Shown one piece after another: positions 1 through 11,684 of a stretch of 34,975 nucleotides of DNA. Position numbers and translations under genes: made by a program. Position 1 is the first letter of the stretch, and each line of letters opens with the position of its first letter. The notes under the pieces were generated by a model, which was not told the DNA's origin, made no database searches, and was given only the letters and a program-made list of their open reading frames with translations. Source of the DNA: Chara braunii (Eukaryota > Streptophyta > Charophyceae > Charales > Characeae); NCBI GenBank assembly GCA_003427395.1, contig BFEA01000164.1:2349603-2384577 (forward strand), read 5' to 3'.

Positions 1-25
1 CTTTCACCCCCCCTTTATTACCTTG

Positions 26-28
<3 letters not shown>

Positions 29-72
<44 letters not shown>
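29..72. repeat. (TC)n microsatellite
   Basis: An uninterrupted run of about 22 TC dinucleotides. It is a simple repeat with no coding potential; no adjacent gene is recognisable for which it could be a promoter tract. Confidence 0.97.
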
Positions 73-75
<3 letters not shown>

Positions 76-1123
76 CCCTCACTTGGCATATGACTAACCC
101 TTCTCCCCTCACTTGGAAACATTGCCAGGGTACGGACGGTGACCAAAATCAGACCTCACTTGGTGGAGAAAGAGAACACGGGAAGAACAGCCGGTTCCTT
201 GTGCCACCAAGAAGGCAAAAGGAAGGACGTTTGGAAAAGTGGGAGAAAGGCGGGATCCAGAAGGAAGCATAAGTTGAGAGAGAGGTCGGTTTGACTCAAC
301 CATTTCTCCGACTGCATGACTATGAGAAAATGATAGGCTGATTGAGCATGTGGGAAGGGCTATGTGTTGATCCCCAACGGGGGACATTATATGAATCTTC
401 TTGCTTGTGTGGGATTGTGCAGGTGAGTAATGACTAGAAATGCCTTGAGCGGGATAGGGGCGAGAGGAACAAGGCATCAAAAGAATAAGGAAAAGCGGAC
501 GAAGGGGCTATGGGACCCTTGACATAGAGCGAACCCATGAAAATGACTTTTGCGCTTGAGACCTGGAAGTGTGATTGAGAGTGCAATCATGCCAAGGAAA
601 ATGTGATGTTGTGTGTGCATGCGTATAAGGACCCCGAAAAGACTAAGGGGCCTACTTCAATAAGGTGGGAATCCAATTGTGAGATCCGAGGAATGCGTAG
701 AGGCGAGGGGGAGGACGGCTCCGCCACACCCCGTTGACGCCATACAGCCACATTGCTTAGGGAAATGGTGTGTGGCCTAAGGATGACGCTTAGCCTACGC
801 ACAAGAGAAGAGAAACGCTCAAAGAATCCTTGGACTGCCTGCGTATTGGAAGGAGCAATTGCATGAGAACACAACAAAGAAGCAAAAAAAATCAGCGTTG
901 CGGAACAACCAACGAGACTACCACCAGGCGTGAGGGTTGAGCTACATCCCCAAAGCTCTTCGCGCGATGGCCCATCCCCATCCGTCTCAAAGCACTAGGT
1001 GGGGGTGACCACAGAACGAACAACCCGCGCCCCGAGCATGAGCGTGGGCGGGCCTAGCCAATTGGGACCCGCAGTGGGGTCGACTACGGCTCGAAAGTCT
1101 ACCGGGGTTTGGCCCTACAACAA
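73..1123. other. Unrecognised sequence left of the tandem array
   Basis: This stretch is not a copy of anything else in the window. The reading frames here (up to about 140 codons) show no recognisable domain, no homologous frame elsewhere in the window, and overlap one another on both strands, so I call no gene. The sequence is purine-rich on the plus strand. The similarity to the 3.8-kb tandem unit begins abruptly at about 1124. Confidence 0.5.
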
Positions 1124-4100
1124 CCACTGTTTAGAAGAAGAATGCACAGCGCTTGCACCCAAGAAGATCATCCCCATCATGGCGAATGCTATGGACTGCC
1201 TCGATCCAAATACTGGCGCGCGCAGTTTTAACCGCCCCTCACTTACTCATAAAATCGGCCAAAAGAGAATGAAATTTCCCCTAGATTTGAGAAGATTCAT
1301 TGCTACTTCTTTCACTCGATCAAAAGGAAAAAAAAGTGCAGCCTCTAACCTTGATAACACCAAATCCGCTGCTCAGATTCAAAATCCGGCGCGGCAATCT
1401 GATCAGGACTGCCTTAAAACCTATGATTAACATCTTCTCTTGCTTTTTTTCAACGACAAATCAGCAAGATACACCATCTTCCTTCTCCCTTATTCTTCCT
1501 CCCTCGAAAGCTCCGCGCACCCCTTCTTCCCCACTAACTCCTACTCCACTAGTCTAACTGCAAAATTACCCTCACTATCACGTTCGCCCTGCTGTAAAAC
1601 CGCGGATTCGGTTCTTAGTTGACCGAAATCCATTAGGATTTAAAGACGCTATGTTCTTTCCCCCTTGTGAACCCCTCGTCTTCTCCATCAGCATCTCCGT
1701 CACCTGTTTCGAATGCATCTGGCGCGAACCAAGTCTAGGTGCACTCTCCCTGTTTCTACTTTCACCGCCCCTTTTCTTCTTCTGTGTGCCTTCCTCTCTC
1801 CTGTCTTTGTGAGAGATGGTTAACGGGTGCATATATTTTCTGGTCTCCTTTCAGGCAGTTCAACCATTTTAGGTTACTACACTTTCGGATTGTGTGTGGA
1901 TCTATACATGGGGTTGTCTGAAACCGCCTTCAGGAAGTTAAGCCACTTCAAGTTGATCCATTGCAAATGGTGGGATGGGAGTACCTGAAACCCCTTTCAG
2001 AAGCTTCAGCAACTTCAGTGGTTTCAGGTCCCCACCTAAAATTCCTGAAATGACCTGAAGTGCCTGAAGCTTCTGAAAGGGGTTTCAGGTACCCCCATCC
2101 AACCATTTGGATAAGGGTATCTGAAACCCCTTTCCCCACCTAAAATTTATGAAATGTCCTGAAGTGGCTGCAGCTTCTGCAAGGGGTTCCAGGTACCCTT
2201 ATCTAACCATTTGGGTGGGGGTACCTGAAACCCCATTCAGAAGCTTCGGCCACTTCAACGGTTTTAGATTCCCACCTGGAATTCCTGAAATAACGTTAAG
2301 TGGCTAAAAAAACAGGCAAAAAAAAAAAAAAAAAAAAAAAAAAACTTGTCCGGCAAACCAACCGAAACTTCTGAAATGACCTGAAGTGTCCTTAGGCCAT
2401 TTCAGTTGTTTCAGACCACTTCAGAATCTTTCAATCTGAAATTTTCGATGGTCGTTAACCGCGAGTGGTCTTTCTCCCCCTCGTTCTCTTGCTCGATCGT
2501 ATGTTTGCACGCACGCTACTCCTTCCTCACATCTGCGTTTTCTCGTCTCCCCCAAACTAGCTCCGCACCCAATAGTGGGGAAGTTTGTTGTGGCCTGTGT
2601 TCGACAACTTCGACTATCCCGAGGGCATCCTCGGAGGGAACCCGACAACTAGTCGGGGTGATTAGTCTCTCGCCTTTATACCCAAGACCGGCGAATGATT
2701 TGCACGACAGTGCTACTGACGAAAGGCACAATGCGCAGTCTAGAAACATATCGTTCCAATAGCCCACACCCTCGTGTTCTACTAGAAGCACAGTGATCGT
2801 AGTCGAGTTCAACTGGATGTGGCTCGCATAGCGGCTGAGAACGCAGCATTACAACAAGGCGTGGTCAAAGCAACGACCCACCTGATCCAAGCTCGGACGG
2901 AAGGATCCGACACTTAGCAATGTATTGGGCGCTGCTACAGCTCTGATCTCGCACTCTGACAGTCCTCACTGCCTAGTAACATCAGCGTTCTGTTGCATGA
3001 CAGATCCTTAAGAACCAGCTTGTAGTAATGGCGACAATCCCGTTAACAGTATCACTCTCAAGGAGCACCGACCAACACTCTAGGCCCCTATAAACCACTG
3101 TAGCAACAGTCTGGCGTTACTGCTGAAATTAACAGCGACCTCACTCCCGTCCAATAGCAACAGCCCATTGCTCTCACCCCTATAAACCATTATAGTTATT
3201 GGTATTGTTGTGGAACCGCGTTTGCAACAACACCCTTAAGTAACTCAGCAATACTTCGGGGCAGAGGGTTAGCAACCCACCACTTGATGAATATGGCACC
3301 ATCTGTGGCACCAGAACAATGCCAATAACTATACTAGTTGCAACACCACCATACTTTGTTGCCCAATTGATAGTCTACCGAGACTGCTGTAATAGCAGAG
3401 GGCCGTTTTCAACAGCAGCCTGTTGGTGAAAAAACTGACAGCAGCGCCCCCTGATCGCATACTATCTATAGTCCGCAGCTGTTGGTGCTACCATGCCTTT
3501 ACCTGAGCACAAGGTATCAACACCATCTGCCCGAAAACACGGTAGATAAAAGGTGGCAATAACTCGAAGTTACAACCAAATCTCGATGTAGCAGAGCCTA
3601 GAATCAGTCAGGAGGGTCAACAATGAATGGACCTGAGCAGAGCAGCGGTGATCAGCAGAAGTAACCAGCCATAATACAATAGCATCCCCTCGTGTTTCTA
3701 ACTGCGGCTGCCTATCGTCGTCTGCAACAGTCGTAACCCAAGTAGCCGTAGTTCGCCCGAAAACAGACCAAGGGTATTATAAGATACACCAACTACTGAT
3801 GCTTGATAGTGTCTTGCTTGAGAGTGATCTTGCCTCACCACCTATAGGATCAAGAAAAAAGTCTCAGTCTGTCTACCCTTCCTACATCGGTTAGGGCCTC
3901 GCTTGCTAACAAAATTAACAAATCAGCTCCACTTCACCACTTATGAGCAGCTAAACGACCCCTTCAATTTTTCTTTTTTTCGCCCTTTCCTTTTCCTTCC
4001 TTTGGTTTCACCTCCCTCTCACTCTTTCCTTCTCTCTTTCCCGTGCCCATGCTCCCAAGCACACTCTCTCGCTTCTACTACAACTGCCTTGTCTCTGCTA

Positions 4101-4364
4101 AGTTTCGTTAGGTAGGCAGCATCACTACCACCTTGCACTGAGAACGGCCATAGCTAAACGAAAAGGATGGTCATGACAGAAACCTCAGTAAACATCGAAG
4201 ATGGAGACCGTTACCGCAAAAGGATAATTGGAAAGAGATAAGCACTATCACACTCTTCGATGACTGCAACCGAGTAGGTGCCAACAACTAAGCTTTTACC
4301 TCATTTATGTAATCTCAGGAATGGCCACACCTTTCTAACCAGGGATTATTATGTAGGAAAACGA
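1124..4364. repeat. 3.8-kb tandem unit, copy A (618-bp internal deletion)
   Basis: First of three head-to-tail copies, aligned by the shared start CCACTGTTTAGAAGAA at 1124, 4365 and 8147. Compared with copy B it lacks the 618 bp equivalent to 4403-5020: the text passes from GCTTGCACCC directly to GATCATCCCC. It has a short stretch near 3180-3230 that copy B lacks. The unit holds, in order, a segment with an A-rich tract, a CCTGAAA/TTTCAGG inverted-repeat cluster, an A-run (2318-2344), a segment rich in scattered GCAAC/GTTGC words and a pyrimidine-rich tract near 3960-4060. No frame stays open through corresponding positions in all copies, so I regard the unit as non-coding. Confidence 0.93.
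1981..2240. repeat. CCTGAAA/TTTCAGG inverted-repeat cluster, copy A
   Basis: Two 37-bp arms, 1981-2017 and 2056-2092, are reverse complements with two mismatches and a 38-nt spacer. The right arm can also pair with the next block (starting near 2117), because the words GGGGTTTCAGGTAC and GTACCTGAAACCCC alternate. The cluster lies about 80 bp before the A-run of this unit. It could form a long cruciform or a transcript hairpin; whether it is transcribed cannot be seen. Confidence 0.85.
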
Positions 4365-7300
4365 CCACTGTTTAGAAGAAGAATGCACAACGCTTGCACC
4401 CACGCGCCTGAACACGACGATCCTCTTATCGAGCACGAGCTTGGGGGTGAGCACGACGAACAGCACGATATCAGAAGCCAGATCAGCATTACCAAAATGG
4501 CGAGGAAGAGGATGTTGTGATGATCTGGAGTCTTGACTCTACCACTCCTCAGACATGCAAAAATGAGAATGAATCTTCCGCGGGAACTGGACAAGATACA
4601 CTGCCAGTCTTAACGCCGGGGCTATGTCGGTAAGCTTCTTCCTCCCTATTCTACTTATCTCGACTTCACCACAACTCCCCCATCTTCAACCTTGTTCCCA
4701 GCTTCTACTTTAACAATTTCTCTATTTACTTCTTCCTTCTTGGCGCACCTGACCAACCTCTCATCCACGTTTATGCGGCCTCTTGTTTACTTTGGTGGAC
4801 CCCACATCACGCGTTGTGACAATCTCGAGCTCGAGCAACCTTAATGAGCACATCAATCACAATTACAATAGGGATGACCGCCACATGGAGATGGTCAGTA
4901 CGATCATGACGGATGGAGGTGAGTAGCGGAAAGACAGAGCCCAGCTGAAATAGTGAAAATGCGAGCGAGAACGTCGCGCACGATGAGCATTAGGGACCGA
5001 ACACTCATGATGGTAACATGAGGATCATCCCCACGATGGCGAATGCTATGGACTACTTCGATCCTAATACTGGCGCGAGCGGTTATAACCGCCCCTCACT
5101 TACTCATAAAATGGGCCAAAAGAGAATGAAATTTCCCCTAGATTTGAAAGGATTCATTGCTACTTTTTTTACTCGATGAAAAGAAAAAAAAAGCGCATCC
5201 TCTAACCTTGATTACGCCAAATCCGCTGCTCGGATTCAAAATCTGGAGCGACCATCTGATCAGGACTGCCTCAAAACCTATGATTAGCATCTTCTCTTGG
5301 TCTTTCTCACCGAGAAATGAGCAAGATACACCATCTTCCTTCTCTCTTCCTATTCCTCCCTTGACATCTCCGGGCACCCCTTCTTCTCCACTAACTCCTA
5401 CTCCACTAGTCTAACTTCAAAATTGCCCTCACTATCACGTTTGCCCTGTTGTAAAACCCTGGATTCGGTTCTTAGTTGGCCGAAATCCATTAGGATTTAA
5501 AGACACTATTTCTTTCCGCCTTGTTACCCCCTCGTCTTCTCCACCACCATCTCCGTCACCTGTTTCGAATATATCTGGCGCGAGCCAAGTCCAGGTGCAC
5601 TCTCCCTGCTTCTACTTTCACCGCCCCTTTTCTTCTTTTGTGTAACTTCCTCTCTCCTATCTTTGTGAGAGATGGTAACGGGTGCATATATTTTCAGGTC
5701 TCCTTTGAGGCAGTTCAACCATTTTGGGTTACTACATTTTCGGATTGTGTGTGGATCTATACACGGGCTTGTCTGAAACCGCCTTCAGTCAGTTCAGCCA
5801 CTTCAGGTTGATCCATTGCAAATGGTGGGATGGGGGTGTCTGAAACCCCTTTCAGAAGCTTCAACGACTTCAGCGGTTTCAGGTCCCCACCTGAAATTCC
5901 TGAAATGACCTGAAGTGGTTGGATGGGGGTACCTGAAACCCCTTTCAAAAGCTTCAGCCACTTCAGCGGTTTCAGGTCCCCACCTGAAATTTCTGAAATG
6001 TCCTGAAGTGGCTGAGGCTTCTGAAAGGGGTTTCAGGTACCCTTATCCAACCATTTGGATGGGGGTACCTGAAAGCCCATTCAGAAGCTTCAGCCACTTC
6101 AACGGTTTCAGATCCCCACCTGGAATTCCGGAAATGACGTCAAGTGGCTGAAAAAACAGGCAAAAAAAAAAAAAAAAAAAAAAAACATAAAACTTGTCCT
6201 GCAAACCACCCGAAACTTATGAAATGACCTGAAGTGTCTTTAGGCCATTTCAGGTGTTTCAAACCACTTCAGAATCTTTCATTCTGAAATTTCCGATGGT
6301 CGTTAACCGCGAGTGGTCTTTGTCCCCCTCGTTCTCTTAATCGATCGTATGTTCGCACGCCCGCTACTCCTTCCTCACATATGCGTTTTCTCGTCTCCCC
6401 CAAACTAGCTTTGCACCCCGTGGTGGGGAAGTTTGTTGTGGCCCGTGTTCGACAGCTCCGGCTATCCCGAGGGCATCCTCGGAGGGACCCCGACAACTAG
6501 TCGGGGTGACAAGTCTCTCGCCTTTATACCCAAGACCGGGGAATGATTTGCACGATAGTGCTGCTGACGAAAGGCACAATGCGTAGTCTAGAAACACATC
6601 GTTCTAATAGCTCACGCGCCCGTGTTCTACTATTAGCACAGTGATCGCAGTCGAGCTCAACTGGGTGTGGCTCGCATAGTGGCTGAGAACGCGGCATTAT
6701 AACAAGGCGCGGTCAAAGCAACGGCCCACCTGATCCAAGCTCGGACGGCAGGATCCGACACTTAGCAATGTATTGGGCGCTCCTACACCTCGGATCTCCC
6801 ACTGTGACAGTACTCACTGCCTAGTAACATCAGCGTTCTGTTGCATGACAGATCCTTAAGAACCAACTTGTAGTAATGGCGACACTCCCGTTAACAATAT
6901 TACTCTCAAGGAGCACCGACCAACACTCTAGGCCCATATAAACCACTGTAGCAACAGTCTTGCGTTACTGCTGAAAACAACAACGACCTCACTCCCGTCC
7001 AACAACATCAGCCCATTGCTTTGCAACGTCTAGCCGCATTTGCAACAACACCCTTAAGTAACTCAGCAATACTTCGAGGCAGAGGGTTAGCAGCCCACCA
7101 CTTGATGAATATGGCAGCATCTGCGGCACCACAACAATGCTTATAACTATACTAGTTGCAGAACCACCATCCTTTGTCGCCCAATCGATAGTCTACCGAG
7201 ACTGCTGTAATAGTTGCGGGCCGCTTTCAACAGCAGCCTTCTGGTGCAGAAAAAGGCATCAGTCGCTCCCTGATCACATACTATCCATAGTCCGCAGTTG

Positions 7301-8146
7301 TTGGTGCTACCATTCCTTCACCTGAACACGAGGTATCAACACCATCTACCCCAAAACACGGTAGACAAATGGTGGCAATAACTCGAAATTAGAACAAAAT
7401 CTAGATGTAACAGAGCCCAGAATCTGTCACGAGGGTCAACAGTGAGTGGACCTGAGCAGAGCAGCGGTGATCGGCAGAAGTAACCAGCGATAATACAATA
7501 GCATCCCCTCGTGTTTCTAACTGCGGCAGCTTGTCGTCGTCTGCAACAGTCGTAACCCAAGTAGCCGTAGCTCGCCCGAAAACACAACAAGGGTATTCGA
7601 AGAAACACCAACTACCAGCTTGAAAGTGTCTTGCTTGAGAGTGATCTTGCCTCACCACCTATAGGATCAAGAAGAAAGTCTCAGTCTGTCAACCCTTCCT
7701 ACGTCGGCTAGGGTCTCATTTGCTAACAAAATCAACGAATCAGCTCCAGTTCACCACTAATGAGCAGCTAAACGACCCCTTCAATTTTTCTTCTTTTCGC
7801 CCTTTCCTTTTCCTTCTTTGGTTTCACCTCCCTCTCCCTCTCTCCTTCTCTCTTTCCTGTGCCCATGCTCCCAGGCACACTCTCCTGCTGCTACTACAAC
7901 TGCCTTGTCTCTGCTAAGTTTCGTTAGGTAGGCAGCATCACTACCACCTTGCAGTGAGAACGGCAATTAACTAAACGAAAACGATGGTCATGACTGAAAC
8001 CTCAGTAAACATCGAAGATGGAGACCACTACACACTCTTCGATGACTGCAACCGAGTAGGTGCCAACAACTAAGCTTTTACCTCATTTATGTAATCTCAG
8101 GAATGGCCACACCTTTCTAACCAGGGATTATTATGTAGGAAAACGG
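4365..8146. repeat. 3.8-kb tandem unit, copy B (most complete)
   Basis: The full-length copy, 3782 bp from its start to the start of copy C. It includes the 618-bp segment missing in A. Similarity to A and C is high throughout, with scattered substitutions and short indels (for example about 35 bp near 4205-4240 is absent from the matching part of copy C). An 80-codon frame at 4278-4520 has a counterpart at 8060-8302, but the differences between them are nearly all amino-acid changing, so they look like unselected DNA rather than a gene. Confidence 0.93.
5825..6150. repeat. CCTGAAA/TTTCAGG inverted-repeat cluster, copy B
   Basis: Counterpart of the cluster in copy A. The clearest pair is 5929-5965 with 6004-6040, 37 bp each with a 38-nt spacer and few mismatches. 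It is followed by the A-run of this unit at about 6162-6185. Confidence 0.85.
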
Positions 8147-10517
8147 CCACTGTTTAGAAGAAGAATGCACATCGCTTGCACCCACGGGCCTGAACACGAC
8201 GATCCTCTTGTCGAGCACGAGCTTGAAGGTGAGCACTACGAACAGCACAATATCGGAAGCGAGATCAGCACTACCAAAATGGCGACGAAGAGGATGTCGT
8301 GATGATCTGGAGTCTTGACTCTACCACTTGTTAGACATGCAAAAATGAGAACGAATCTTCCGCGGGAACTGGACAAGATACACTGCCAGTCTTAACGCTA
8401 GGGCTATGTCGGTAAGCTTCTTCCTCCCTATTCTACTTATCTCGCCTTCACCACATTTCCCCCATCTTCAACCTTGTTCCCTGCTTCTACTTTAACAATC
8501 TCTCTATTTACTTCTTCGTTCTTGGCGCACCTGACCAACCTCTCATCCACGTTCATGCGGCCTCTTGTTTACTTTGGTGGACCCAACATCACGTGTTGTG
8601 ACAATCTCGAGCTCGAGCAACCTTAATGAGCACATCAATCACAATTACAATAGGGACGACCGCCGTATGGAGACGGTCAGTACGATCATGACGGATGGAG
8701 GTGAGTAGCGGAAAGACAAAGCCCAGCTGAAATAGTGACAATGCGTGTGGGAACGTCGCGCACGATAAGAATGAGGGACCGAACACTCATAATGGTAACA
8801 TGAGGATCATCCCCACAATGGCGAATGCTATGGACTGCCTCGATCCTAATACTGGCGCGCACGGTTATAACCGCCTTTCACTTACTCATAAAATGGGCCA
8901 AAATAGAATGAAATTTCCCCTAGATTTGAGAAGATTCATTGCTCCTTGTTTTACTCGATGAAAAGAAAAAAAAAGTGCAGAGTCTAACCTTGATTACGCC
9001 AAATCCGCTGCTCATATTCAAAATCTGGCGCGTCCATTTGATCAGGACTGCCTCAAAACCTATGATCAGCTTCTTCTGTTGCTCTTTTTCACCGAGAAAT
9101 AAGCAAGATACACCATCTTCCTTCTCCCTTATTCTTCCTCCCTCGATATCTCCGCACACCTCTTCTTCTTCACTAGTCTAACTCCAAAACTGCCCTCACT
9201 ATCACATTCGCCTTGCTGTAAACCCCGGATTCAATTCTTAGATTGGCCGAAATCCATTAGGATTTAAAGACGCTATGTTTTTTCCGCCTTGTCACCCCCT
9301 CGTCTTCTCCATCACCATCTTCGTCACCTGTTTCGAATGCATCTGGCGCGAGCCAAGTCGAGGTGCACTCTCCTGCTTCTACTTTCACTGCCCCTTTTCT
9401 TCTTTTGTGTGCCTTCCTCTCTCCTGTCTTTGTGAGAGATGGTTAACGGGTGCATATATTTTCAGGTCTCCTTTTAGGCAGTTCAACCATTTTAGATTAC
9501 TACACTTTCAGATTGTGTGTGGATCTATACATGGGGTTGTCTGAAACCGCCTTCAGGCAGTGCAGCCACTTCAGATTGATCCATTGCAAATGGTGGGATG
9601 GGGGAACCTGAAACCCCTTTCTGAAGCTTCAACCACTTCAGCGGTTTCAGGTCTCACCTGAAATTCCTGAAATGACCTGAAGTGGTCGAAGCTTCTGAAA
9701 GGGGTTTCAGGTTCCTCCATCCAACCATTTGGATGGGAGTACCTGAAACCCCTTTCAGACGCTTCAGCCACTTCAGCGGATTCAGGTCCCCACCTGAAAT
9801 TTATGAAATGTCCTGAAGTGGCTGAAGCTTCTGAAAGGGGTTTCAGGTGCCCTTATCCAACCATTTGGATGGGGGTACCTGAAACCCCATTCAGAAGCTT
9901 AAGCTACTTCAACGGTTTTAGATCCCCACCAGGAATTCCTGAAATGACGTCAAGTGGCTGAAAAAAAAAAAAAAAAACCATAAAACTTGTCCTGCAAACC
10001 ACCCGAAACTTCTGAAATGACCTGAAGTGTCTTCAGGCCATTTTAGCGGTTTCAGACCACTTCTGAATCTTTCATTCTGAAATTTCAGGTGGTCGTTTAC
10101 CGCGAGTGGTCTTTGTCACCCTCGTTCTCTTGCTCGATCGTATATTCGCACGCTAACTACTCCTTCCTCACATCTGCGTTTTCTCGTCTCCCCCAAACTA
10201 GCTCCGCACCCAGTAGTGGGGAAGTTTGTTGTGGCCTATGTTCGACAGCTCCGGCTATCCCGAGGGCATCCTCGTAGGGAACCCGACAACTAGTCGGGGT
10301 GATTAGTCTCTCGTCTTTATACCCAAGACCGGCGAATGATTTGCACGACAGTGCTGCTGACGAAAGGCACAATGCGCAGTCTAGAAACACATCGTTCAAA
10401 TAGCCCACGCCCCCGTGTTCTACTAGAAGCACAGTGATCGCAGTTGAGCTCAACTGGATGTGGCTCGCATAGCGGCTGAGAACGCAGCATTACAACAAGG
10501 CGCGGTCAAAGCAACAG
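8147..10517. repeat. 3.8-kb tandem unit, copy C (truncated at 10517)
   Basis: Third copy. It follows copy B's text until GCAAC at 10511-10515 (equivalent to about 6725), then switches to the inverted-repeat arm at 10518. The remaining roughly 1.4 kb of the unit does not resume after the right arm at 26568, so this is not a clean insertion into the array: either the array ended here or a rearrangement removed the rest. Confidence 0.9.
9600..9958. repeat. CCTGAAA/TTTCAGG inverted-repeat cluster, copy C
   Basis: Counterpart of the clusters in A and B. Arms 9603-9640 and 9678-9715 pair over 38 bp with two mismatches. The outer bases have changed on both arms relative to A and B (GGAACC here against GGTTCC on the other arm, instead of GTAC on both), so pairing is preserved. 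It is followed by an A-run at 9961-9977. Confidence 0.85.
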
Positions 10518-10789
10518 AGTCGGCACTGGTGAGTCCCGAATGACTTCCCGTCACTCAAGAGACTGTATATGGCTAATTTGTGCGTGCGAGAGAGAACCGG
10601 AGGCAACAAGCATGGAAGGATCGAGGTTTAGGCATAGGCGCTGGGAACCTAGAAACTGTCCAAAGTTGTCGGGACCAATGGACGAAGAAGAAAATTGACG
10701 GAACGGGGAGCGGCAGAGGCACGCAAAAGAGTGGCAAAGACGAACCTTCCCCTGAAACGGAGAAGGACCGCCAAGAAAAGTAGTAGAAA

Positions 10790-11100
10790 AGACGTGGTAC
10801 CGGCGGGACAAAGTGTCGGGGACCGCTTGAGACCAAGAAAAGATGTGGTACCGGCAGGACAAAGTGTCGGGGACTGCGTGAGACCAAGGAAAGATGTGGT
10901 TCCGACAGGACAAAGTGTCGGGGACCGCGTAAGATCGAGAGGAAATACGGTACCGGCGGGACAAAGTGTCGGGGACCGCATGAGACCAAGAGAAAATACG
11001 GTACTAGCGGGACAAAGTGTCGGGGACCGCATGGGGCCACGCAAAGATGCGGCACCTATGGGACCGGTGCCGGGGAGCGCATGAGGCTAGGCGAAAAATG
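10790..11100 (+). repeat. 51-bp minisatellite in the left arm
   Basis: The word GACAAAGTGTC recurs at 10807, 10858, 10909, 10960 and 11011, exactly 51 bp apart, with a degenerate sixth unit. Each unit also carries GGTACCGGCGGG. Because 51 is divisible by three, several frames stay open on both strands (for example 10695-11084 plus). I attribute these ORFs to the repeat, not to a gene. Confidence 0.93.
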
Positions 11101-11245
11101 CGGTACCAGTGGAACAAGTACCGGCGGGACTAGTGTCTGGGACTAGTGTCGGAAACTAATGTGGGACAAGTGTCGGGGACTTGTGAAGTTCCAAGGAAAA
11201 ATGGTGACTCGGTATGTGGTGCAAAAAAATAAAGCAAGTCGCACC

Positions 11246-11266
11246 GTCAAGATCGGAGATCTTGAC
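11246..11266. repeat. 21-bp dyad, GTCAAGATC-N3-GATCTTGAC
   Basis: Perfect 9-bp inverted repeat around GGA, followed closely by the word GCACTAGTG. It is present identically (as reverse complement) in the right arm at 25844-25864 and in a variant form at 28803-28823. It could be a protein-binding dyad or an RNA stem; its function is unknown. Confidence 0.85.
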
Positions 11267-11300
11267 AGCCAAATATATTAGCACTATTAGCGCAAGCACT

Positions 11301-11684
11301 AGTGGGAGCAAGCGGGAGGGCCAAAAGAAAAATAAAAGTTAAAGAAAACAAGGGCTAGAGGTATAGGAGCAATCAGAAAAATCTCGGATTGACCTCCCCT
11401 AAGGAAAATGGAGCCGTAGGGGCTCCATGAGAAAAATAGGCCTCCCGGAGAAAATCGGTGCATGGGGGCCTACCGTTTGGGAGAGAGATTCGCAAACGGT
11501 GGCTCCCAAGGGCATGGAAGGGCCATAACTGCAGTCCGAAAAATAGCGGACTGGCCCTTGGGCATAGGAAGGGCCCGGATGAGGGGTCTAAAAATAATTC
11601 TCATCTAGAAAAAAAGACAATCTGACCAAAGAGGGGCCATGTGGTGCTCTCTTATGAAAACAGGACCAGAACCGGAGAAACGGA
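11301..11684 (+). other. Leader between the left arm and the first ORF
   Basis: Non-coding. It holds two stem-N8-stem dyads (about 11369-11392 and 11531-11553) and a 101-bp block, 11473-11573, that recurs in direct orientation at 27453-27553. Composition and motifs match the region 27.4-30 kb, so I infer a shared LTR or 5' leader origin. No TATA box or primer-binding site is identifiable here. Confidence 0.6.
11473..11573 (+). repeat. 101-bp direct repeat, copy 1
   Basis: Starts CCGTTTGGGAGAGAGAT and ends GGGCATAGGAAGGG; the other copy is 27453-27553, of equal length with only a few differences. It contains one stem-N8-stem dyad (11531-11553) and a flanking short inverted repeat ACCGTTTG/CAAACGGT. 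The two copies bracket the retroelement in direct orientation, as LTR pieces would, although sequence beyond the block diverges. Confidence 0.88.

Larger units (their letters stand above)
10518..11300 (+). repeat. Left arm of a large inverted repeat
   Basis: About 780 bp that reappears as reverse complement at 25811-26568. The outer end reads CACTGGTGAGTCCCGAATG here and the same, reverse-complemented, at the right arm. The reverse-complemented right arm begins TGTCG, an LTR-like TG start; the equivalent base on the left is changed. The inner end holds the 21-bp dyad at 11246-11266 and an AATAAA word. The arm resembles an LTR or terminal sequence, but LTRs of one element should be direct repeats, so either this block carries long terminal inverted repeats or two related copies sit in opposite orientation. 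I see no convincing target-site duplication. Confidence 0.88.

Noticed and set aside
4278-4520. Conserved 80-codon ORF in tandem units B (4278-4520) and C (8060-8302)
   Set aside because: Nearly all differences between the copies change the amino acid, and the frame is not preserved as a unit in copy A, so it behaves as non-coding DNA.
10573-11084. ORFs of up to 160 codons in the left arm, and the matching ones at 25969-26465
   Set aside because: They are the 51-bp repeat read in several frames on both strands; a period divisible by three keeps all of them open.
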